Program-made: the position numbers and the translations under genes
From: Methanoculleus sp. UBA303
GTDB taxonomy: Archaea > Halobacteriota > Methanomicrobia > Methanomicrobiales > Methanoculleaceae
NCBI GenBank assembly: GCA_002501655.1
Contig: DANY01000040.1
Span: 1 to 47,159, forward strand
Direction of reading: 5' to 3'
DNA: 47,159 nt
Part shown: one piece after another, positions 1 to 8,342 of the stretch
Layout: each line of letters begins with the position of its first letter
Position numbering within the stretch: position 1 is the first letter of the stretch
The notes under the pieces: generated by a model
What the model saw: the letters and a program-made list of their open reading frames with translations, nothing else
What the model was told of the DNA's origin: nothing
Database searches by the model: none

Positions 1-699
1 CGGCTTTGCCATGAACGACGCATGCAGGCCGCGCATCAACGCCATCGTCTTGACCGCGAACTTGAAGGTGATGACGTTATCTGCGGTGTGGAGGGCGTCG
101 CTGTACTTGAAGTCGATCTCGTGCTGACTCTCGGCGACCTCGTGGTGCGACGCCTCGATCTCGAACCCCATCTCGGTGAGGGCGATGATGATCTCGCGCC
201 GGACGTCCTCCGCGAGATCGGTCGGCGCGAGGTCGAAGTAGCCGCCGACGTCCTGAAACTGCGTGGTCGGTTTGCCGTCGATCATCCTAAAGAGGAAGAA
301 CTCGAGTTCCGGGCCGGTGTTGAAGGTATATCCATCCTTCGCCGCATCTTCCATCGTCTTCCGGAGCACGTAGCGCGGGTCGCCCTCGAACGGCTCCCCG
401 TTCGCCTTGTAGACGTCGCAGACGAAGCGCGCAACCGTGTACTCCTGGGGACGCCAGGGCAGGAGGGTGTAGGTCGAGAGGTCGGGCCGGAGCACCATAT
501 CGGACTCCTCGATACGGACGAACCCCTCGATCGACGATCCGTCAAACCCGATACCCCCGGTCAGCGCCTTCTCCGCCTGCTTCACCGGGATAGCGACGTT
601 CTTGGGCATGCCGAGGAGGTCGGTGAACTGGAGCCGAAGGAATCGGACGTTATCCTGTTCGATGCGCTCAAGCATTGCAGAAGTGGCATCACGGGACAT
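1..699 (-). CDS. glnA: Glutamine synthetase, N-terminal part (cut by window edge)
   Basis: This gene encodes glutamine synthetase, which makes glutamine from glutamate, ammonia and ATP in the cytoplasm. Reading the minus strand from the ATG at 699 gives 233 codons that run off the window at base 1, so the C-terminal part is missing. Visible family hallmarks are the start region with [18 protein letters not shown] and [11 protein letters not shown], the [10 protein letters not shown] segment, the EGDPRYVL stretch, the metal-ligand region GPELEFFLF, and [16 protein letters not shown] second in-frame ATG lies at 675, but the 699 start has a stop codon close upstream and a TATA-like element about 30 bases away, which fits a nearly leaderless transcript. 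The gene diverges from the glutamate synthase operon, so the two halves of the GS-GOGAT cycle share a control region. Confidence 0.97.
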   Translation of the reverse strand, partial: MSRDATSAMLERIEQDNVRFLRLQFTDLLGMPKNVAIPVKQAEKALTGGIGFDGSSIEGFVRIEESDMVLRPDLSTYTLLPWRPQEYTVARFVCDVYKANGEPFEGDPRYVLRKTMEDAAKDGYTFNTGPELEFFLFRMIDGKPTTQFQDVGGYFDLAPTDLAEDVRREIIIALTEMGFEIEASHHEVAESQHEIDFKYSDALHTADNVITFKFAVKTMALMRGLHASFMAKP

Positions 700-701
700 G
701 T

Positions 702-715
702 GGAAGTCTACTTCT
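702..715. promoter_or_regulatory. Candidate nitrogen operator (NrpR-like half-sites)
   Basis: The plus strand reads GGAA, six bases, TTCT. This is one mismatch from the GGAA-N6-TTCC operator described for the nitrogen repressor NrpR in methanogens. It lies between the glnA start codon and its TATA-like element, where a repressor would block initiation. This rests on one short motif, so it is a suggestion only. Confidence 0.35.
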
Positions 716-723
716 ATCCGATG

Positions 724-735
724 GAATAAATATCT
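724..735 (-). promoter_or_regulatory. TATA-like element for glnA
   Basis: The minus strand reads GATATTTATTCC, about 30 bases upstream of the glnA ATG at 699. That spacing would place the transcription start almost at the start codon. Confidence 0.5.
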
Positions 736-745
736 ACTGACACAA

Positions 746-768
746 ATATACCCGGGCAGACTTATAGG
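746..768 (+). promoter_or_regulatory. TATA-like elements for the glutamate synthase operon
   Basis: Two TATA-like stretches, AAATATACC near 745 and ACTTATAGG near 760, lie 35 to 55 bases upstream of the ATG at 803. Either could drive the plus-strand operon. The weak purine stretch CGAGGTTACA just before the ATG is the best ribosome-binding candidate. Confidence 0.4.
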
Positions 769-802
769 AAACGGCAGCAGAACGTTATTCACCGAGGTTA
801 CA

Positions 803-1864
803 ATGTGCGGCATATTTGGTGTAATGGATAAGAGGCGTCAGATGATGGATGGTTCAGGCATCCGGCAGGCCCTCTCCATAATGAACGAGCGCGGCAGCGG
901 CGAGGGGGCGGGGTACGCGGCCTACGGTATATACCCCGACTACCGGGATTGCTACGCGCTCCATGTCTTCCTCGACAACGCTTGCGAGAGCAAAGCGGTT
1001 GTCGACGCAACACTGGAGCAGTGGGGAGCGATCGAGCACGACGAGGCGATCCCGACCTACGACCAGCCGAACCTTCGGGCGCCCTGCACCCCCTGGCGCT
1101 ACTTCTTCAGGCCCGACCCCTCTCTCGCGCCCGGGAGCGCAACGCCCGAGAAGGATGTCATCACGAACCTTGTGATGCAGATCAACAGAGCGTCGAACGG
1201 CGCCGAGGTCTTCTCGTCCGGCAAGAACGTCGGCGTCTTCAAGGCCGGAGGAGCCGGCAGCTGGCCGGAAGCCGTGGCGGACTACTACCGGATCGAGGAC
1301 TACGAGGGCTACATCTGGCTCGCGCACAACCGGTATGCGACGAATAACCCCGGCAGATGGGAACGCCCCGACCCGTTCAACCTGCACGACTGGAGCGTCG
1401 TGGAGAACGGGAAGATCACCACCTACGGGACCAACCGGCGCTACGTTGAGAGTTTCGGCTACACGTGCTCGAACTTTACCGACAGCGAGGTCATCACCTA
1501 CTTAATCGACCTCCTGGTGCGGCGGCACGGCCTTGACATCAATCTCGCCATCCGGGCGCTTGCCCCGCCCTACTGGGAGGATATCGACCAGATGCCGAAA
1601 ACCGAGCAGGACCTGAACCGCGCCCTCCGGTTCGCCTACGGCTCTGCGACGATGAACGGGCCGTTCACCATCGTGGCCGCGAACCCCGACATGATGGTCG
1701 GGTTCACCGACCGGGGCAAACTCCGGCCGATGGTCGTCGGCGAGTGCGGAGACTGCCTCTACATATCGAGCGAAGAGGCGGCGATCCGGGCCATGGAGCC
1801 CAACGTCGAATCGATCATGATGCCGGCCGCAGGCGAGCCGGTGATCGGGAGGGTTGCCCCATGA
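803..1864 (+). CDS. Glutamate synthase, glutaminase (class II amidotransferase) subunit
   Basis: This 353-residue subunit releases ammonia from glutamine for glutamate synthase. The start chosen is the ATG at 803, because the protein then begins M-C-G-I-F-G, so that removal of Met exposes the N-terminal nucleophile Cys typical of class II (Ntn) glutamine amidotransferases. Longer reading-frame extensions to 602 would bury that Cys and overlap glnA. Other family signs are the [10 protein letters not shown] segment with the conserved Arg and Asn, and the [15 protein letters not shown] strand near residue 200. The stop overlaps the next start in ATGA at 1861-1864, so translation is probably coupled. 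In archaea and some bacteria the large glutamate synthase subunit is split into such separate proteins (called GlxB, GlxC and GlxD in rhizobia). The assignment of this subunit is firm. Confidence 0.93.
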   Translation: MCGIFGVMDKRRQMMDGSGIRQALSIMNERGSGEGAGYAAYGIYPDYRDCYALHVFLDNACESKAVVDATLEQWGAIEHDEAIPTYDQPNLRAPCTPWRYFFRPDPSLAPGSATPEKDVITNLVMQINRASNGAEVFSSGKNVGVFKAGGAGSWPEAVADYYRIEDYEGYIWLAHNRYATNNPGRWERPDPFNLHDWSVVENGKITTYGTNRRYVESFGYTCSNFTDSEVITYLIDLLVRRHGLDINLAIRALAPPYWEDIDQMPKTEQDLNRALRFAYGSATMNGPFTIVAANPDMMVGFTDRGKLRPMVVGECGDCLYISSEEAAIRAMEPNVESIMMPAAGEPVIGRVAP

Positions 1865-3378
1865 GTAACAACCTCGGCAGCATGCCGCTGCGGTACCGGG
1901 TCACGATCGACCGCGAACAGTGCATGGAATGCGAGCGGTGCATCGAGAACTGTTCTTACGGCGTCTTCCGGCGGGACGGCGACCGGATCCTGATCAACTC
2001 CCGGAAGTGCACCGCCTGCCACCGGTGCCTCGCCTACTGTCCCCGGGACGCCATCATGCTCGAAGAGCAGCCCTGCGACTACCGGAGCCACCCGGTGTGG
2101 ACCAGGGCGACCCGGGAAGCGATATACAACCAGGCACGGACCGGCAAGATCATCCTCGCCGGAATGGGCAGCGTCGCGAACCTCCCGATCATATTCGACC
2201 ACCTGATGCTGGACGCCTGCCAGGTCACCACGCCCCCCACCGACCCGCTTCGCGAGCCCGTCGAGCTCCGGACCTACCTCGGGAAGAAGCCGTCACGCCT
2301 GGATCTCCGCCGGAACCCGGACGGGGACATCGAACTCGCCACGGAACTCGCCCCGAACCTCATGGTCGAGACCCCGGTCATGCTCGGTCACATGAGTTAC
2401 GGGGCGATCAGCCTCAACGCCCAGATCTCCATGGCCCGGGCCGCGAAGGAGACCGGAACGTTCATGGGTACCGGGGAGGGCGGACTGCACGCCGGTCTCT
2501 ACCCTTACCAGGACCGCATGATCGTCCAGGTCGCCTCGGGAAGGTTCGGTGTGAACATCGATTACCTGGAGCGCGGCGCCGCCATCGAGATCAAACTCGG
2601 GCAGGGCGCAAAACCGGGTATCGGCGGCCACCTCACGGGCGAGAAGGTCAGCAAGGACGTCTCCCGCACCAGGATGATCCCGCAGGGAAGTGATGCGATC
2701 AGCCCCGCGCCGCACCACGACATCTACGGCATCGAGGACCTCTCCCAGCTCGTCCGGTCCATCAAGGAGGCTACGGAGTGGAAGAAGCCGGTCTTTGCCA
2801 AGATTGCAGCCGTCAACAACACAGCCGAGAACGTGGCGGCCGTTGCCCGGTCCTCGGTGGACGCTGTCGTCATCGACGGGTTCCGGGGCGGCACCGGCGC
2901 GGCGCCGCGGGTCTTCCGCGACCACGTCGGCATACCGATCGAGGTCGCCGTCGCAAGCGCCGACCGGGAACTCCGCAAGCAGGGGCTCAGGAACGAGGTC
3001 TCCCTCATCGCCTGCGGCAGCATACGGGAGAGCGCGGACGTTGTGAAAGCAATCGCCCTCGGCGCGGACGCGGTCTACATCGGCACCGCAGCGCTCGCGG
3101 CGATGGGCTGCCGGGTCTGCGGGAACTGTTACCAGGGCCTCTGTCCCTGGGGGATTGCCACCCAGCGTCCGGACCTCGTCGAGCGCCTGGACCCCGACGT
3201 GGCATCGAAGCAGGTGGCGAACCTTATCCACGCATGGACGCTCGAGATCACTGAACTGATGGGTGCGGCAGGGATCAACAGCATCGAGAGCCTGCGGGGC
3301 AACCGCGACCGGCTCCGGGGCTATATGCTGGACGAGGGTCTCCTTGACGTTCTCGACGTCAAGCCGGTGGGAGCGTGA
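1861..3378 (+). CDS. Glutamate synthase, FMN-binding synthase subunit with N-terminal ferredoxin domain
   Basis: This 505-residue protein is the catalytic subunit that reductively transfers ammonia to 2-oxoglutarate on FMN. The N-terminus (about residues 15-65) carries two four-cysteine motifs, CMECERCIENC and CTACHRCLAYC, for two [4Fe-4S] clusters. The rest is the alpha/beta barrel of glutamate synthase: PVMLGHMSYGAIS, GTGEGG, the flavin-site stretch AKPGIGGHL, DGFRGGTGAAP, ACGSIRESADVVKA and ALGADAVYIGTAAL. A late cysteine cluster, CRVCGNCYQGLCPWG (near residue 420), matches the family's [3Fe-4S] site. The start is the ATG in the ATGA overlap with the amidotransferase gene; a longer extension upstream is only the other frame of that gene. 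The fused ferredoxin domain suggests electrons arrive from an iron-sulfur partner, plausibly the FrhB-like protein two genes downstream. Confidence 0.95.
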   Translation: MSNNLGSMPLRYRVTIDREQCMECERCIENCSYGVFRRDGDRILINSRKCTACHRCLAYCPRDAIMLEEQPCDYRSHPVWTRATREAIYNQARTGKIILAGMGSVANLPIIFDHLMLDACQVTTPPTDPLREPVELRTYLGKKPSRLDLRRNPDGDIELATELAPNLMVETPVMLGHMSYGAISLNAQISMARAAKETGTFMGTGEGGLHAGLYPYQDRMIVQVASGRFGVNIDYLERGAAIEIKLGQGAKPGIGGHLTGEKVSKDVSRTRMIPQGSDAISPAPHHDIYGIEDLSQLVRSIKEATEWKKPVFAKIAAVNNTAENVAAVARSSVDAVVIDGFRGGTGAAPRVFRDHVGIPIEVAVASADRELRKQGLRNEVSLIACGSIRESADVVKAIALGADAVYIGTAALAAMGCRVCGNCYQGLCPWGIATQRPDLVERLDPDVASKQVANLIHAWTLEITELMGAAGINSIESLRGNRDRLRGYMLDEGLLDVLDVKPVGA

Positions 3379-3380
3379 GC

Positions 3381-4121
3381 ATGATGGTAAAACTGGTCAC
3401 AATCGATGCGAAGGGGATGCACTACACTCCCCTGAACCAGCAGGTCCGGAGAGCTGTTGAGGACGGTGCCGACGAGGTCGTCGTCCAGAACGTCCTCGGG
3501 CAGCGGTTCATCGGCGACGGACTCAAGGGCGACGCCACCATCCACGTCTACGGCGTCCCGGGCGGCGACCTCGCCATGTTCATGAGCGGGCCGACGGTCA
3601 TCGTCCACGGTAACGCGGAGCACGCACCCGGCAACACGATGGATGCCGGGAAGGTGGTGATCCATGGGAGCGCCGGCGATGCGGTAGCGCACAGCATGCG
3701 GGGCGGAAAGGTCTTTATACGCGGCAACATCGGCTACCGGGGCGGGATCCACATGAAACAGTATGAGGCGCAGCGCCCCATACTGGTCGTCGGAGGGTCT
3801 GCCCAGACGTTCCTCGGCGAATACATGGCGGGCGGCCTCCTGATCGTTCTCGACCTTGACGGGGCCATGAAAGCCCGCGGTATCGGGAGCGGTATCCACG
3901 GCGGGGAGATCATCATCCGCGGGGATGTGGACGACGCCTGCCTTGCCGCCGGGGCAAAGAAGGTGCCGCTCACCGATGAGGACCGGAGAAGGATCGCCCC
4001 GGTGATCCGGGAGTTTGCAGGCGATTTCGGGCTTGATCCGGAACCGCTCCTGAACGCGGACTACACCCGGATTGTGCCCGCGAGCGCACGGCCCTTTGCC
4101 GGGAAGTATACGTGGGAGTGA
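3381..4121 (+). CDS. Glutamate synthase, GXGXG-domain subunit
   Basis: This subunit of 246 residues corresponds to the C-terminal beta-helix (GXGXG) domain of bacterial glutamate synthase, which packs against and organises the synthase and amidotransferase domains. Repeating glycine motifs typical of the fold are seen: GDATIHVYGVPGGDLAMFM, NAEHAPGNTMDAG, GSAGDAVAHSMRGG, GNIGYRGGIHMKQ and GIGSGIHGGEIIIRGD. The ATG at 3381 is preferred over the in-frame GTG at 3375, because the purine-rich GTGGGAG around 3367-3373 is then at a workable distance. The preceding gene ends at 3378. The gene overlaps or abuts the FrhB-like gene downstream, so all four genes appear to form one operon. Confidence 0.92.
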   Translation: MMVKLVTIDAKGMHYTPLNQQVRRAVEDGADEVVVQNVLGQRFIGDGLKGDATIHVYGVPGGDLAMFMSGPTVIVHGNAEHAPGNTMDAGKVVIHGSAGDAVAHSMRGGKVFIRGNIGYRGGIHMKQYEAQRPILVVGGSAQTFLGEYMAGGLLIVLDLDGAMKARGIGSGIHGGEIIIRGDVDDACLAAGAKKVPLTDEDRRRIAPVIREFAGDFGLDPEPLLNADYTRIVPASARPFAGKYTWE

Positions 4122-4126
4122 TTGGG

Positions 4127-5146
4127 ATGGATATGAAGACATTCAAAGATCTGGAGGCCGAGGTCTGGGCTACGGACCTCTGTTCCGGGTGCGGGGCATG
4201 CGTGGCGGTCTGCCCGGCAGACGCCCTCCGATTTATGCCGGGGAACACCGATGCACCGGTGAACATCGGCTACTGCAAGGCCGAGAACGACAGTGTGCCC
4301 TGCGGGGCATGCTACGCGGCCTGCCCGCGAGTCGACCTCGCAGGGCAGGGGGAGATGCTCGGGTCGTACAAGGAGATCGTTGCGGCCCGGTCGGTCTTCC
4401 CGGTTGAGCGAAAACAGAGCGGCGGTGCGGTGACGGCGATCCTCGTCAACGCCCTCGATGAGGGGCTGATCGACGCGGTCGTCACGGTGACGAGGGATCC
4501 CTGGACGCTGAAACCGTCGTCGGCGGTGATCACATCGTCGGATGCCCTCATCCAGCATGCCGGGAGCCGCTACTCCTGGTGGGTGCCGCTTCTTGCCTCC
4601 CTCAAGGAGGCAGTGGTCACCCGGAAGTACCGGCGGGTCGCCGTCGTGGGCGTGCCCTGTGTGGCACGGGCGACGCAGGCGATCCGGGCGAGCGACCATG
4701 AACTCCTCCGGCCGTACGCGAAGGCGATCCGGCTCGTCGTCGGCCTCTTCTGCACGGAGACCTTCGATTACGCGAAACTGGTCGAGGGGAAACTGCAGGC
4801 CGAGCGCCAGATCGAGCCCTGGGAGATCCGCCACCTGGACATCAAGGGGAAACTGGACGTCTACCTGCAGGACGAGCGGCATATCTCCATCCCGCTCGCC
4901 GAACTCCAGGAGTCCGTCCGGCCCGGGTGCCGGGTCTGCACCGACTTTACGGCGGTTGAGGCCGACGTCTCGGCCGGGGCCGTCGGGTCGCCGGAAGGCT
5001 ACACGACGCTTGTGATCAGGAACGATATCGGCAGGGGGTTCGTCGACCGGGCGGTCTGGCAGGGGAAACTTGCGACCGGCGGGAGCGTCGACCTCACCCT
5101 CGTCGAGCGTCTGGCCGCGAAGAAAGCAGAGCGGCGGCCGGAATAA
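4127..5146 (+). CDS. FrhB-like F420/iron-sulfur oxidoreductase subunit
   Basis: This 339-residue protein belongs to the F420 hydrogenase/dehydrogenase beta-subunit (FrhB) family. These proteins bind FAD and one or more [4Fe-4S] clusters and pass electrons to or from coenzyme F420. The N-terminus has a ferredoxin-type motif, CSGCGACVAVCP, followed by a second set, CGACYAACPRVD. Family-typical segments follow: a QSGGAVTAIL stretch near residue 95, the RVAVVGVPCVARA motif near residue 175, the GLFCTETF segment, and CRVCTDFTAVEADVS near residue 265. The start is an ATG at 4127 or 4133; a GTG at 4112 would overlap the previous gene. Its place as last gene of the glutamate synthase operon suggests it feeds electrons to that enzyme from reduced F420 or ferredoxin. 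The family is firm, the donor is inferred. Confidence 0.9.
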   Translation: MDMKTFKDLEAEVWATDLCSGCGACVAVCPADALRFMPGNTDAPVNIGYCKAENDSVPCGACYAACPRVDLAGQGEMLGSYKEIVAARSVFPVERKQSGGAVTAILVNALDEGLIDAVVTVTRDPWTLKPSSAVITSSDALIQHAGSRYSWWVPLLASLKEAVVTRKYRRVAVVGVPCVARATQAIRASDHELLRPYAKAIRLVVGLFCTETFDYAKLVEGKLQAERQIEPWEIRHLDIKGKLDVYLQDERHISIPLAELQESVRPGCRVCTDFTAVEADVSAGAVGSPEGYTTLVIRNDIGRGFVDRAVWQGKLATGGSVDLTLVERLAAKKAERRPE

Positions 5147-5161
5147 TACTTTTTTCGCGGG

Positions 5162-5350
5162 GTTCCCGGCGCAGACGGCAGGCCGGAGGCTGATCCCGAA
5201 CTCCGCGATACCGAGAATATCCTGCTGAAGGAGTCCATCTACGATTACTTCGAACGCGAGGTGCTGCCCCGGTCGCTTGATGAGGGCGAGGCGAACATGA
5301 AGAGCCTTGCGGTGGAGATCCCTGGTATGGTGAGGAAGATAGTGGGATGA
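5162..5350 (+). pseudogene. C-terminal remnant of type I restriction DNA methylase (HsdM)
   Basis: A 62-codon open stretch just after the FrhB-like gene reads VPGADGRPEADPELRDTEN, then ILLKESIYDYFEREVLPRS, and ends at TGA 5348-5350. The LRDTEN-x-L-K-E-x-I-x-x-YFEREVLP pattern is the conserved C-terminal end of HsdM, the N6-adenine methylase subunit of type I restriction systems. There is no start codon of its own and no catalytic NPPF motif, so it is a fragment. The residues after REVLP diverge from the family. The remnant points to loss of a restriction system here. Confidence 0.7.
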
Positions 5351-5511
5351 CGGTCGCGCCCTACGTGCCGGAGCCGCTGCCCCCGGCAGGTATCGACTGG
5401 GAGGCCCACATCCCCCAAATTGCGTCGGCGAACCGTGCTCTCGCCCGATACGCCGGCATCATTCAGGCTATCCCGAACCCGAGATCCTGCTCATCCCTAC
5501 CTCCCCCGTAA
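5347..5511 (+). pseudogene. N-terminal fragment of a Fic-family protein (frameshifted)
   Basis: From the ATG at 5347, overlapping the HsdM remnant stop, 54 codons read MTVAPYVPEPLPPAGIDW, continue with IPQIASANRALARYAGIIQ, and reach AIPNP before a stop at 5509. This matches the N-terminal helical region of Fic-family proteins, whose usual sequence continues through a conserved ILLSPL...SSRIEGT stretch. Shifting the frame by one base after AIPNP restores PEILLIP, so a frameshift is visible, but the expected SRIEGT and HPFxDGNGR motifs are absent in what follows. The gene is therefore broken and mostly deleted. Together with the HsdM piece it looks like a decayed restriction-associated island. 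Confidence 0.65.
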
Positions 5512-5684
5512 GCCCAACAACGCTGCCATCTGCCACGATATCCGGGTATTTCACGCCGTTTCACCATCGAACCGACAGGAGGAGAACAGCCGGCTCGCGT
5601 AGATTTAAGCGTATCGCGCAACATCGCCGGGTGAGAAGAAATGTTTTTGATATCCTCAAAGAGAGAGGCGTCTCGTGAACATCC
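5512..5684. other. Gene-free tail of the degraded island
   Basis: No supported gene is seen between the Fic fragment and the ATG at 5685. The stretch gtagatttaagcgtatc near 5600 contains ATTTAAG, which could serve as a weak TATA element for the membrane-protein gene downstream. The rest shows nothing recognisable. Confidence 0.4.
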
Positions 5685-6101
5685 ATGGATGCAAAAAAGA
5701 TCATTGCAGGGGGGTTCATCGGCGGTATAACCCTCCTCATCGTGAACTTCGTCATCTCGGCGCTCATAATGCTTGTCGCCCCCTACGATGCCCTCACCCT
5801 AGGGGGTATGCGCCCGGCGGAAGATCCGCTGATACTGTTCCTCTTCGCCTACCCCTTTGTCCTGTCGTTTGCGGCGGCCATCGTATTCGATCTGGTGAAA
5901 GACGCATTGCATGGCCCGCCGGGCAGCAAGGGAGCAGCCTTCGGTGCGGCACTCTTCCTGATCTACACGGTGCCCAGCGTCTTCATCACCTTCACGTCGA
6001 TGAACTATCCGGCCGGGTTCTACTTTGAAAACCTCCTCTTCGGTGCTGTGGGCTTTCCCCTCATCGGCGCCATATATGCCCTGATCTGGGAGCAACTGTA
6101 G
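5685..6101 (+). CDS. Small four-helix membrane protein, function unknown
   Basis: This 138-residue protein is not recognised by function. It has four clear hydrophobic segments at about residues 6-32, 48-70, 83-102 and 112-136, with short polar loops, so it should sit in the cytoplasmic membrane. The first loop holds APYDALTLGGMRPAEDPL and the last loop MNYPAGFYFEN. The start is the ATG at 5685. A moderate purine stretch (AGAGAGAGGCG) lies about 20 bases upstream, so initiation context is ordinary. It stands alone on the plus strand between the degraded island and the convergent cca gene. Coding is supported by its length, by uniform hydrophobic character, and by the absence of a competing reading frame. 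Confidence 0.7.
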   Translation: MDAKKIIAGGFIGGITLLIVNFVISALIMLVAPYDALTLGGMRPAEDPLILFLFAYPFVLSFAAAIVFDLVKDALHGPPGSKGAAFGAALFLIYTVPSVFITFTSMNYPAGFYFENLLFGAVGFPLIGAIYALIWEQL

Positions 6102-6255
6102 CCGGTTCTCACCCCGGGCCCGGCGGGAGAGACCCAAAACAACGAGCGGCAAGGGTATCGGAAGCCCGGGCCGACCGCGGCGCCGGAGCGGGGAACCCGG
6201 CGAACGACGCAGGCCGGGCAGGACTTTCCAACCGCCACCCGGGGGCCGGGTCCCC

Positions 6256-7629
6256 CTACCTTCCCGTCGTCCTCTTGATCCTCGCAAGCGGCGACGAACG
6301 TTCCAGGAACGCCGAGAGGAACCCGGCAAACTCATCGTCCCAGCACTCCGCACCGGCCTTCACCGTCCAGCCCTGCTTCATTGAGCGGCGGACGTGTTTG
6401 CCGAGCGCCACATCAAAGAGGCTTTTTGACCGCAGCAGGTCGACGGCGCGGGTGAACGGGCGGGGGATTTCCACGACGTAGCGGCCGTCCTCGATGTAGG
6501 GGCCGGCGAAGACGTCCTCCTGGACGTACTTCAGAAGGAATTTCTCTGCGTTCTCCCTCGATGAGACCGGCGGCCCGATATGCCGGCGCATGACCGGGAC
6601 AGACCCGGCCATCAGCTCGAAGAGGAGCATGCACCGTTCCTCCTGCATGCAGACGTCGATGCGGTTGGCCAAAAACCCGCTCCGCTCGAGGAGTTCCCGA
6701 ACCGATTCGGCGGACTTCCGGAGCTGGGGGACCACCGTGTCGGGCGTGTACTCCGGTGTCGCGAAGGTGAGAGAGAAGAGGTGTGTCCCCCGGGCGGAGA
6801 GGAGACGGGCGAAGACCTCCCGGGTGAGCGGCGGGGACGGCGGCCGGCAGAAGAACGTCTCCGACGGCTCTGCGAGGTAGCCGCGGGCGAGCTCCGCGAA
6901 CTCAAACATCCGCGAGAGCGAGAGCGCCGCCGCCACGTTCCTCTCCGGGTCGACCGGATCGATGACGACGAGCGGTTCATCGAACTGCTTTGTCCTGTGC
7001 TCCTCGATATCGATCACCTCCCCCGGCTTCCAGCGGGCGGCGGCCTCGATGAGCGGGTGGAACCCACCGTAGTAGATCGTCAGGATCTCGCAGAGGTAGC
7101 CGGAGAACCCCTCGGTCATGTGGTCCGACCCGTAGACCCCGCCGGCCTTCGCGAACTGCTTTACGAGGAGGACGTCGTCGGCGTAATCATTGATGTGGGC
7201 GAGTATGTACCGGGTGTGAAACGGGGTCCGGTCCACGGCGCTCTTGATCTCAGTGGCGCTCGATACAGCGTAGCAAGGGACGAGATCGATGTCCAGCGAG
7301 TTGATCGTCGCGTTGACGTAGGGGTGCTCCGCGTACTTCTCGCGCCAGGTCGCGCCGAACTCCTCCGCGATCCGGTGTGCGAGGCCAAGCCCCTGCTCTT
7401 GCAGTTCCTCCCTGGGGAGGGCGGGGTCGAAGAGCATGAAGACGTCGAGGTCCCGGTCGCCCCGGACGAATGTATCGCGGGCGACCGAGCCCACCATCAT
7501 CGCCTTCGCCACCCCTGACTTCTCCACCGCCTCGATCAGGCGCTCTCCCATCGCCCGGATGTAGGTTCGCTCTTCGGGTGTGGGACGGATCCTCCTGAGC
7601 ACCTCCTCCTCACAGGGGCACCGGGTCAA
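6256..7629 (-). CDS. cca: Archaeal CCA-adding enzyme (tRNA nucleotidyltransferase)
   Basis: This enzyme adds or repairs the 3' CCA end of tRNAs using CTP and ATP without a template. The 457-residue protein shows the archaeal class I nucleotidyltransferase signature VGSVARDTFVRGDRDLDVF (about residues 46-64), with the catalytic DxD, followed by YAEHPYVNA, DIDLVPCY, SAVDRTPFHTRY, GFSGYLCEIL and VIDPVDPERNVAA. All are strongly conserved in archaeal CCA enzymes. The best start is the TTG at 7629, because it leaves about 46 residues before the VGS motif, as in the Archaeoglobus enzyme. It also overlaps the stop of thpR in TTGA, and a GGGAGGT ribosome site lies about 9 bases upstream. An ATG-initiated extension to 7899 would only read the other strand-frame of thpR. 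Both tRNA genes in this window lack an encoded CCA, consistent with need for the enzyme. Confidence 0.95.
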   Translation of the reverse strand: MTRCPCEEEVLRRIRPTPEERTYIRAMGERLIEAVEKSGVAKAMMVGSVARDTFVRGDRDLDVFMLFDPALPREELQEQGLGLAHRIAEEFGATWREKYAEHPYVNATINSLDIDLVPCYAVSSATEIKSAVDRTPFHTRYILAHINDYADDVLLVKQFAKAGGVYGSDHMTEGFSGYLCEILTIYYGGFHPLIEAAARWKPGEVIDIEEHRTKQFDEPLVVIDPVDPERNVAAALSLSRMFEFAELARGYLAEPSETFFCRPPSPPLTREVFARLLSARGTHLFSLTFATPEYTPDTVVPQLRKSAESVRELLERSGFLANRIDVCMQEERCMLLFELMAGSVPVMRRHIGPPVSSRENAEKFLLKYVQEDVFAGPYIEDGRYVVEIPRPFTRAVDLLRSKSLFDVALGKHVRRSMKQGWTVKAGAECWDDEFAGFLSAFLERSSPLARIKRTTGR

Positions 7630-8165
7630 AGTGGAACCTCCCGGAGATCCTCGTAGACCGATCCGCGGGGTGTAAGCGTGCTCTTCTTGAGTTTGATGCT
7701 CTCCACACGGAACTTCCCGAGCGGTTCGCGGGGCGTGCACGCCACCTGCGGGATGAGCGAGGGATGGAACTCCTTTACCCGTGCAAGGGTCACGTGGGGG
7801 CGGAAGGGGCGGCTCTCCCGGGGGAACCCAAGCGGCAGAAGGAGGTCGTCCACCTGCCGGGCGAGGGCGGCGCTCTCCCCGGCGTCCGTGACGTCGCACC
7901 AGACCACCCGCGGCCTCCGCGGGGGGTTGCAGACCGGGTGCCCGACCGTCATTTCGAAGGGGGCGGCCCTGACAGCCAGGAGCGCCTCGATGACCGGCTC
8001 GATCCTCTCGGGCTCGACCTCCCCGAGAAACTTGAGCGTAATGTGGAGGTTCGCAGGGTCGACGATGGCGAGCCTTCCTTCGGACCGTGCCAGGATCTCC
8101 TGGGACTCAAGGGCCCTCTCACGGATCTCCTGCGGCAGATCGATTGCAACGAACGTCCTGACCAT
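7626..8165 (-). CDS. thpR: RNA 2',3'-cyclic phosphodiesterase (ThpR/LigT family)
   Basis: This 179-residue protein belongs to the 2H phosphoesterase superfamily. ThpR hydrolyses RNA 2',3'-cyclic phosphate ends to 2'-phosphate, and the family is linked to tRNA splicing and repair. Both catalytic HxTx motifs are present: HITLKFLGEV near residue 42 and HVTLARVK near residue 127. The N-terminus MVRTFVAIDLPQEIRERA is typical. The length is usual for the family. It is followed with a four-base overlap (TTGA) by the CCA-adding enzyme, so the pair forms an RNA-end-processing operon. The start ATG at 8165 is preceded on the minus strand by TAGGGTGAGG, a good ribosome-binding site. Confidence 0.93.
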   Translation of the reverse strand: MVRTFVAIDLPQEIRERALESQEILARSEGRLAIVDPANLHITLKFLGEVEPERIEPVIEALLAVRAAPFEMTVGHPVCNPPRRPRVVWCDVTDAGESAALARQVDDLLLPLGFPRESRPFRPHVTLARVKEFHPSLIPQVACTPREPLGKFRVESIKLKKSTLTPRGSVYEDLREVPL

Positions 8166-8342
8166 ATCATCGTACTATCGTGCCTCACCCTACAAAATGG
8201 TGATTGTGCAGCAGAGGCGCACCCGGCGGAACGCGGCCGATGGCGGCGGAGGAGCGAATCCGACGGGACTTTTCTCCGGGGTCCGCACACAGATGCAGGA
8301 ATGCGCGCCAGGCGATAACCAGGATCCTCGCACGAATGAGAT

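Noticed and set aside
22..729. 235-codon plus-strand reading frame opposite glnA
   Set aside because: The other strand encodes clear glutamine synthetase motifs.
602..802. Extended N-terminus for the amidotransferase subunit
   Set aside because: It would overlap glnA and bury the required N-terminal Cys of the class II amidotransferase.
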